Assembly (NCBI GenBank): GCA_016839345.1
Contig: JAEOUL010000256.1
Location: 1 to 10,318, forward strand
From: Candidatus Thorarchaeota archaeon
GTDB lineage: Archaea; Asgardarchaeota; Thorarchaeia; Thorarchaeales; Thorarchaeaceae
Length of the DNA stretch: 10,318 nucleotides
Direction: 5' to 3'
Position 1 is the stretch's first letter. Each line of letters begins with the position of its first letter. A program made the position numbers and the translations under genes. A model generated the notes under the pieces. The model did no database searches, was not told the origin of the DNA, and saw only the letters and a program-made list of their open reading frames with translations. This document shows, in pieces, positions 6,637 to 10,318 of the stretch.

Positions 6637-7044
6637 CTACTCTTTGAACTCTCTCACTGTTTGACTAACCCTTCCAAGGGAAACTATTGTTAGAATAATC
6701 ATCCAGATTGGAAAGAGTATCCACCATGGAGCCCCTCCCATGGTAATGGGAACATATGAAACAATGGCCAAGTATGTAAACGCTATGTAGTATGGAAGTT
6801 GAACATAGATTCCTACTCTTCTTGGCTTCTTTACGAAGAGCATGTACACACTTTGCCAGGTTTCCATCTCATCATTGGAGAGATGTATGATTCTTCGACC
6901 TGAGTACTCTTTCATTCCCATCCTGATACATTTCTCGAAATATCGTTTCATTATTCTCTCCAAGAGCATTGAACCAAGAAGGAGGAGCACTCCTGACCCA
7001 ACAAGGATGACCACACCAATATCACCTGTGATTGTAACCTGCAA
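6637..7044 (-). CDS. Three-helix membrane protein (third gene of small-membrane-protein cluster)
   Basis: 135 residues from a TTG at 7044. The start is fixed by a strong SD, AAGGAGAGG, five nt upstream, better than most others in the window. Hydrophobic segments lie at about 8-28, 80-101 and 105-125. A basic loop of about 50 residues lies between helices 1 and 2 (ERIMKRYFEKCIRMGMKEYSGRR at its start), containing HLSNDEMETWQS and KKPRR, probably on the cytoplasmic side. The tail VSQTVREFKE is short and polar. I do not recognise the family. The upstream neighbours on the same strand are two still smaller membrane proteins, so the three may form one complex. An AT-rich inverted repeat lies between this gene and the preceding one. 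Confidence 0.8.
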   Translation of the reverse strand: MQVTITGDIGVVILVGSGVLLLLGSMLLERIMKRYFEKCIRMGMKEYSGRRIIHLSNDEMETWQSVYMLFVKKPRRVGIYVQLPYYIAFTYLAIVSYVPITMGGAPWWILFPIWMIILTIVSLGRVSQTVREFKE

Positions 7045-7049
7045 TATTT

Positions 7050-7058
7050 CCTCTCCTT
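7050..7058 (-). promoter_or_regulatory. Strong SD deciding a TTG start
   Basis: The minus strand reads AAGGAGAGG followed by AAATA and TTG at 7044. No ATG or GTG is available at this spacing, so the site is the main argument for the TTG start of the 135-residue protein. Confidence 0.7.
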
Positions 7059-7071
7059 ACTCAATGAGGTC

Positions 7072-7097
7072 AGAATATTATGAGTCTTTAATATTCT
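7072..7097. repeat. AT-rich inverted repeat between cluster genes
   Basis: AGAATATTA (7072-7080) and TAATATTCT (7089-7097) form a perfect 9-bp inverted repeat with spacer TGAGTCTT. It lies in the 70-bp gap between the 62- and 135-residue protein genes. Without a following T-tract it does not look like a terminator; it could be an operator, an internal promoter (GAATATTAA as TATA-like site) or an mRNA processing hairpin. Confidence 0.5.
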
Positions 7098-7114
7098 CGG
7101 AACTAGACTTCACG

Positions 7115-7303
7115 TCAAGTTTCATCGTCAATAAACCCATGTTCGATAGTCATCTTTCTATTCCATGTTTCTCTTGCTAGGAAAAAGAGTCCAACGAAAT
7201 CTGCAAGCACAATAGCTGATGCAGCAACTACCTCTACAAACAACATCCTTGGGAGTACAATCACAACGAGTGCCAAGAGTCCAATTGTAAGTATTGCCAC
7301 CAA
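7115..7303 (-). CDS. Small two-helix membrane protein (second gene of cluster)
   Basis: 62 residues, unknown. Two hydrophobic stretches at about 2-18 (VAILTIGLLALVVIVLP) and 21-43 leave a short polar tail (RETWNRKMTIEHGFIDDET). The frame has only TTG at 7303 or the next codon, GTG at 7300, as possible starts; an in-frame stop lies 12 nt upstream. That stop is also the stop of the 40-residue gene, so the two genes are nine nt apart and translation is probably coupled, which would explain the absence of an SD. Overall hydrophobicity and tight spacing support a real gene even though the start is weak. Confidence 0.65.
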   Translation of the reverse strand: MVAILTIGLLALVVIVLPRMLFVEVVAASAIVLADFVGLFFLARETWNRKMTIEHGFIDDET

Positions 7304-7312
7304 ACGAGCTGC

Positions 7313-7435
7313 TCAAGTCATTAGTACTATCTGATCATCAATTGCCGCCCACTTTCGTAAAATGAAGTAGAACAGATACCCAACTAGAAGGAAGAATTGG
7401 AATCCAAGTGTGATGACTAGGTATCCGCTCTGCAT
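7313..7435 (-). CDS. 40-residue single-helix membrane protein (first gene of cluster)
   Basis: ATG at 7435 to TGA at 7313. The protein begins MQSGYLVITLGFQFFLLVGY and ends RKWAAIDDQIVLMT, so one membrane helix (about 4-26) is followed by a short basic-then-acidic tail, likely cytoplasmic. The purine-rich GTAAGGA just before the ATG is an SD-like site with unusually tight spacing (two nt). It is below the size cut-off of most gene finders. Its support is the clean hydrophobic helix with a positive flank, the SD-like site, and the nine-nt gap to another small membrane protein gene. Function is unknown; it could be a small subunit or regulator of the other two proteins. Confidence 0.6.
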   Translation of the reverse strand: MQSGYLVITLGFQFFLLVGYLFYFILRKWAAIDDQIVLMT

Positions 7436-7580
7436 ATTCCTTACTATCTCTATACGTAGTTAGTTCTTGCTATCTTGTAAAAGAAAAGAAGTAATATACC
7501 GGAGTAAAAGCCCTCGTGTTGGTCGCTGCTGTAATTAACATTAATAGTGATTATGGCTGGTGCCCAAATCCCGTACTGAA
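7436..7580. other. Intergenic stretch upstream of the cluster
   Basis: On the minus strand, TATATTA at 7492-7498 (within GGTATATTAC) could be the TATA box of the small-membrane-protein cluster; transcription would start near 7468 with a leader of about 33 nt. No clear terminator is seen for the LRR-like gene, which ends at 7581. No other coding frame or RNA gene is apparent. Confidence 0.4.
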
Positions 7581-8546
7581 TCATAAATTCTTGTCAGGAG
7601 GAGGTCTGAGGTCTGCATAGCGACTGGCTACTTCTTCACCATAGAGATAAGATATCTCCCTGTACTCTTTATAGACAGGGTCACTGCGAGCTTCTTCTCC
7701 AGTCTTCTCCCCTACTTCAAGAAAGATGAAATAACCGTATCTAGTGCCATAGGAATACTGTATGATTCGGTCCCTGACATTATTTGGGAGTCTATCGTAA
7801 TCAGTGATGTTGTCCTCAACTCTGAGGTCGTACTCGTCACTGATATAGATGATAGGGGGTGCTTCTGCCGACATATAATGTCTGAGAAGCGGATTGAGGT
7901 CTAGCGTCATTGTTTCTCCAGTATGAGGGGTAATTTTACCAGTATGAGAGGGACTATAGATTGTTTCAGGCCCCAAGCTAGTGAGCATGACAAGTTTAAG
8001 CTCGGGGCATCCATCCAGTCGCCAGTCCTCGACCTTTGACTTGGTGAGATTTATCACCTCAAGGCTTGGACATTTCGATGGTAGGATTAAACTACAGCCA
8101 TTCTTATTCAATCTGAGGTACCGTAGGTTTGGACTCCCGTCTAAGACACTGAGGTCGACAGGGGACATTGGAGAATAAGTACCCTGTTTGATTTGAGGAT
8201 AGTTGCTTTCTATGGTGACTTCAGAAAGAACAGGACACCCTGATGGAAGTACCAAGCGCTTGAACGTTCCTTTGTTCCTGAATATTCTGATACCCTGGAG
8301 AGTTAAACATCCATCTAGTGAGCTGAGGTCGATGGTGTCCAGATTCTCGCATTGCTGAATATTGATATACTCGACACCTGCATCAGACAGTCTTCCAAGC
8401 GGAGATACTCCACTATCTGTAATGTCAATACTTGTGGGAGTTGAGGAGTCAATACACCCATCATAACCGAATATGGTTCCACCTTTTATGGTTGCATGTG
8501 TTTCTTTGGTAGAACTGAAGTACACTCTCCGAATCCCAAAACCCAT
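7581..8546 (-). CDS. LRR-like repeat protein with Cys-marked repeats
   Basis: 321 residues from ATG at 8546. Residues about 57-190 form a solenoid of five or six imperfect leucine-rich units of roughly 21-25 residues (one longer). A recurrent signature is GCPxLxxIxL: DGCLTLQGIRI (78-88), SGCPVLSEVTI (102-112), DGSPNLRYLRL (136-146), SKCPSLEVINL (157-167) and DGCPELKLVML (178-188). Between these lie LSSLDGC and LxLPSGC type strands. The last 130 residues are a different, charged and Tyr-rich domain (EDNITDYDRLPNNVRDRII, YGYFIFLEVGEK) that I do not recognise. There is no signal peptide or membrane helix, so the protein is probably cytoplasmic. LRR solenoids generally bind proteins; the partner is unknown. 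A TTATA box 27 nt before the ATG supports the start and a leaderless message. Confidence 0.78.
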   Translation of the reverse strand: MGFGIRRVYFSSTKETHATIKGGTIFGYDGCIDSSTPTSIDITDSGVSPLGRLSDAGVEYINIQQCENLDTIDLSSLDGCLTLQGIRIFRNKGTFKRLVLPSGCPVLSEVTIESNYPQIKQGTYSPMSPVDLSVLDGSPNLRYLRLNKNGCSLILPSKCPSLEVINLTKSKVEDWRLDGCPELKLVMLTSLGPETIYSPSHTGKITPHTGETMTLDLNPLLRHYMSAEAPPIIYISDEYDLRVEDNITDYDRLPNNVRDRIIQYSYGTRYGYFIFLEVGEKTGEEARSDPVYKEYREISYLYGEEVASRYADLRPPPDKNL

Positions 8547-8570
8547 GTCAGAAGTGTTTCTGTTTTCTCC

Positions 8571-8575
8571 TATAA
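8571..8575 (-). promoter_or_regulatory. TATA-like box of the LRR-like gene
   Basis: The minus strand reads TTATA, centred 27 nt from the ATG at 8546, which is the spacing expected for transcription starting at the start codon itself. GGAG directly after the box is too far from the ATG to act as an SD. Confidence 0.5.
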
Positions 8576-8589
8576 GGAATTAGATTTTG

Positions 8590-8625
8590 CAAAAGAAGCT
8601 GATTCCGGAGCGAATGCTCCGGAAT
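8590..8625 (-). terminator. Perfect 10-bp hairpin terminator
   Basis: ATTCCGGAGC (8602-8611) and GCTCCGGAAT (8616-8625) pair perfectly around a four-nt loop. Read on the minus strand the hairpin is followed by CAGCTTCTTTTGC, a moderate U-rich tract. It lies 12 bp after the stop of the 186-residue protein gene and just upstream of the LRR-like gene promoter, separating the two units. Confidence 0.7.
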
Positions 8626-8637
8626 GATGTAAATAGA

Positions 8638-9198
8638 TTAGTCTTGATAGCCTTTCATATAGCCCTCGCGTTGATTCCATTTCTCCTCGAGGCGCTGCAT
8701 GATGGTCCACATTCGGTAGGTATAGTTCCAAGCTTCGTCAAACTTGCCCTGGTTCATCTCGTCTTGGAATTCCTCCACAACGTCATTGATGTCACCAATG
8801 TCGTCAATGATTGTTGCATCGAATTCGTAGGCTTGGTCGAGCTCTCTCTCATTGATTTTTTCCTTTGAACCCCATGCGGCATAACCGTAATCGGCATACC
8901 GAATTGCTGACTCAATCTTGTCAGTGAGTGCAAGCATCCTATCGAACGTTTCCCAGGTCTTAGTCAAGTTGTAATCGACGGCCATCATCTGGAGCTTCTC
9001 TAAGTCCTGCTTGACCAGACGTAGCTGATCTGCAACGAACTCTCGAAGAACCTTATCTGCGGCGCGCCTTTCTTCCTTCTCTTGATAGCCATGCCAACCT
9101 GGAATATAATGAGTAATTTTGCCGAAGAAGCCTCCCTTGATATCCTTGGCAGCCTTCTTTCTGATTCGCTTGGCAATAGGGTCAGTTATTTTACCCAT
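8638..9198 (-). CDS. Helical protein with PGWHGYQEKEERR motif
   Basis: 186 residues, soluble and almost entirely helical. The N-terminus is basic (AKRIRKKAAKDIKGG, 9-23). At 33-50 comes PGWHGYQEKEERRAADKV, followed by a helical stretch (51-75), YADYGYAAWGS at 101-111 and YEFDATIIDDIGDINDVVEE at 124-143. From memory this PGYxGYKEKExRRxADK motif with a later R-x-A-x-YGY and L-x-YEFD is shared by uncharacterised bacterial and archaeal proteins, some encoded near SPFH-domain proteins; I cannot name a function. Coiled-coil-like character suggests a structural or adaptor role. AGGAG lies ten nt before the ATG, a long but usable spacing. A promoter region with a direct and an inverted repeat lies upstream and a perfect hairpin terminator downstream, so it is a single-gene unit. 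Confidence 0.75.
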   Translation of the reverse strand: MGKITDPIAKRIRKKAAKDIKGGFFGKITHYIPGWHGYQEKEERRAADKVLREFVADQLRLVKQDLEKLQMMAVDYNLTKTWETFDRMLALTDKIESAIRYADYGYAAWGSKEKINERELDQAYEFDATIIDDIGDINDVVEEFQDEMNQGKFDEAWNYTYRMWTIMQRLEEKWNQREGYMKGYQD

Positions 9199-9208
9199 GC
9201 TAATGATT

Positions 9209-9213
9209 CTCCT
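9209..9213 (-). promoter_or_regulatory. SD of the PGWHGY protein gene
   Basis: The minus strand reads AGGAG with a ten-nt spacer before the ATG at 9198. This is longer than usual but there is no competing start codon. Confidence 0.5.
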
Positions 9214-9219
9214 GAGTGT

Positions 9220-9248
9220 TTACAACCCCGTTACAACTTGTGGGGTTG
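9220..9248. promoter_or_regulatory. Operator-like direct and inverted repeats
   Basis: TTACAAC occurs at 9220-9226 and again at 9231-9237, exactly 11 bp apart. CAACCCC (9223-9229) and GGGGTTG (9242-9248) form a perfect 7-bp inverted repeat around a 12-nt spacer. The block covers the predicted transcription start of the PGWHGY gene, where a bound protein would block RNA polymerase; it could also form a hairpin in the leader RNA. Confidence 0.45.
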
Positions 9249-9260
9249 ACCTGCATGGGA

Positions 9261-9266
9261 CTATAC
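9261..9266 (-). promoter_or_regulatory. TATA-like box of the PGWHGY protein gene
   Basis: The minus strand reads GTATAG. The predicted start of transcription is near 9237-9240, giving a leader of about 40 nt that carries the SD. Confidence 0.4.
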
Positions 9267-9340
9267 TTGAGTCCTTAAAAAACATGTCACAATGTGTTCT
9301 GCCTTAATCTGAGTACACAGAGTAGCGTACATGACTGAGC

Positions 9341-9348
9341 TTAAATAT
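9341..9348 (+). promoter_or_regulatory. TATA box of the M3 peptidase gene
   Basis: TTAAATAT is the best TATA match in the window, centred about 27 nt before the ATG at 9371. This predicts transcription starting at the ATG, and argues against the in-frame ATG at 9347, which lies inside the box. Confidence 0.6.
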
Positions 9349-9370
9349 GGAGGCAAGCTGCTCGGAAACT

Positions 9371-10318
9371 ATGACGGAGCAGGTAAAAATCCGTAAACCG
9401 GATTGGATCATTGATCCTGCAAAAATGCGGTCCATTGCGGATGAGGAATTGAAAAAATCAAAAGAGAAATTTGATGAGATTGCCAAGACTCCCCCTAGTG
9501 AAATAAGTCTTAAGACACTCCAGGATTTTGAAGAGGTGTTGGGCTCAGATGACTATCTCGGTCCTTTTATCTTCATCAAAGACGTGTCCCCAAACAAGGA
9601 TCAAAGGGACATGGCTGATGATATCGAGAAAGAGGTTCGTAAGTTCTACAATGAAGTTTGGGGTCGTAGAGATCTCTATGATGTTATGGTGCAACTGGAG
9701 CCTGAAATGGATTCTCTTGAACCGGAGGAAAGAACTCTCTTAGATATGACTCTCAAAGAGTTTAGGCATCGGGGGGCTGCTCTTGACGACGAACAAAGGA
9801 AAGAATTTCTTGAAATATCTAATAACATAACTGTACTTCAATCAGAATTTAGTCGAGTGTTAAACGAGATAACAACTACAGTTCCGTTAACCAAAGAGGA
9901 GCTTGAAGGTGTTCCTCCTCCAGTTTATGAAAACTTAGAGAAAGATGGTGACAAATATCTCTGCCCTCTTGATTATCCTGTTTACTTCCCTGTTGTAAAC
10001 TATGCAAAGAATCCTGAAACTAGGAAGAAAATGATGATTACCCAATATCAAGCAGGTGGTCAAGAAAATAGTGAACGTCTTTCAGACATACTCACTCTCA
10101 GAGAACGACAGGCAAAAATGCTGGGACATCAAAACTTTGCAGAGTATGTAATCTCTAGGAAGATGGCAAAAACTCCTCAGAGAGTATTTGATTTTATGAA
10201 TGACCTAAAGAACAAACTTGACCCATTGAGTGACAAGGAAATTCAGAAGCTTAGAAGACTGAAGGCAACGGAACTGAACATCCCTATTGAAGACGCCAAT
10301 CTTGAGATCTGGGATATT
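9371..10318 (+). CDS. M3-family metallopeptidase (thimet oligopeptidase/PepF-like), 3' partial
   Basis: The frame is open from ATG at 9371 to the window edge (316 codons). Family-like segments from the M3 oligopeptidases are visible: LLDMTLKEFRHRGAALDDEQ (123-142), the helix KEFLEISNNITVLQSEFSRV (144-163), LDYPVYFPVVNYAKNPETRK (200-219), LTLRERQAKMLGHQNFAEYV (241-260) and SRKMAKTPQRVFDFM (262-276). The order matches the helical N-terminal half of thimet oligopeptidase-type enzymes. The catalytic HExxH site, normally in the second half of a roughly 600-700-residue protein, is not in the window, so activity cannot be judged. These zinc enzymes degrade short peptides in the cytoplasm; no signal peptide is present. 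The start is chosen for its TATA spacing. No SD is present. Confidence 0.87.
   Translation, partial: MTEQVKIRKPDWIIDPAKMRSIADEELKKSKEKFDEIAKTPPSEISLKTLQDFEEVLGSDDYLGPFIFIKDVSPNKDQRDMADDIEKEVRKFYNEVWGRRDLYDVMVQLEPEMDSLEPEERTLLDMTLKEFRHRGAALDDEQRKEFLEISNNITVLQSEFSRVLNEITTTVPLTKEELEGVPPPVYENLEKDGDKYLCPLDYPVYFPVVNYAKNPETRKKMMITQYQAGGQENSERLSDILTLRERQAKMLGHQNFAEYVISRKMAKTPQRVFDFMNDLKNKLDPLSDKEIQKLRRLKATELNIPIEDANLEIWDI

Noticed and set aside
7306..7314. GAGCTGCTC palindrome between the 40- and 62-residue genes.
   Set aside because: Only four base pairs around one central base; too short to support a functional call.
9347..9370. ATG at 9347 as the start of the M3 peptidase.
   Set aside because: This ATG lies in the best TATA box of the window, which is correctly spaced for transcription starting at the ATG at 9371.
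1..10318. CRISPR array, tRNA, rRNA, insertion sequence or phage module.
   Set aside because: No repeat-spacer pattern, tRNA-like cloverleaf, rRNA stretch, transposase or integrase frame, or terminal repeats were seen on either strand. The 'virion core' name of the SPFH family is historical and does not show a virus here.

Overview
The window looks archaeal. Several genes have a TATA-like box about 24-27 nt before the start codon, as expected for leaderless transcripts, while others have Shine-Dalgarno (SD) leaders. TTG and GTG starts occur, and most predicted proteins are small uncharacterised membrane or soluble proteins. The mix of a VIT-VWA protein, an LRR-like protein, an SPFH protein and an M3 oligopeptidase at moderate GC would suit an Asgard archaeon (for example Thorarchaeota-like), but no marker gene here proves the lineage. 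No rRNA, tRNA, CRISPR array, transposase or integrase was seen.

Layout. The left edge (1-720, minus) is the N-terminal part of an SPFH/band-7 protein of the 'virion core protein' type (COG4260-like). It diverges from a four-helix membrane protein (889-1335, plus), which ends one base from a convergent ribonuclease-Z-like metallo-beta-lactamase hydrolase (1337-2092, minus). Behind that come a small charged protein (2152-2454, minus) and a large membrane-anchored VIT-VWA protein (2705-4651, minus) with a clear MIDAS site, a hairpin/U-tract terminator and a structured leader. Divergent from it is an eight-helix membrane protein (4943-5791, plus) with its own terminator, followed by a CxxC-CxxC zinc-ribbon protein and an acidic protein (5898-6614, plus).

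From 6637 to 7435 (minus) lies a compact cluster of three small membrane proteins of 135, 62 and 40 residues; the 40-residue gene is easily missed. Next are an LRR-like protein with cysteine-marked repeats (7581-8546, minus) and a helical protein carrying a PGWHGYQEKEERR-type motif (8638-9198, minus). The right edge (9371-10318, plus) is the N-terminal part of an M3-family metallopeptidase; its HExxH site lies beyond the window.

How the genes might work together. There is no single obvious pathway. Likely transcription units are: the three small membrane proteins as one operon; the zinc-ribbon and acidic proteins as a pair; and possibly the RNase-Z-like gene with the small charged gene. The SPFH protein and the PGWHGY protein may be functionally linked, because I recall such proteins near each other in other prokaryotes, but here they are about 8 kb apart. 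The strongest candidates for new biology are the VIT-VWA surface protein with its unusual leader, the small-membrane-protein operon, and the Cys-marked LRR-like protein. None amounts to a demonstrated new system.
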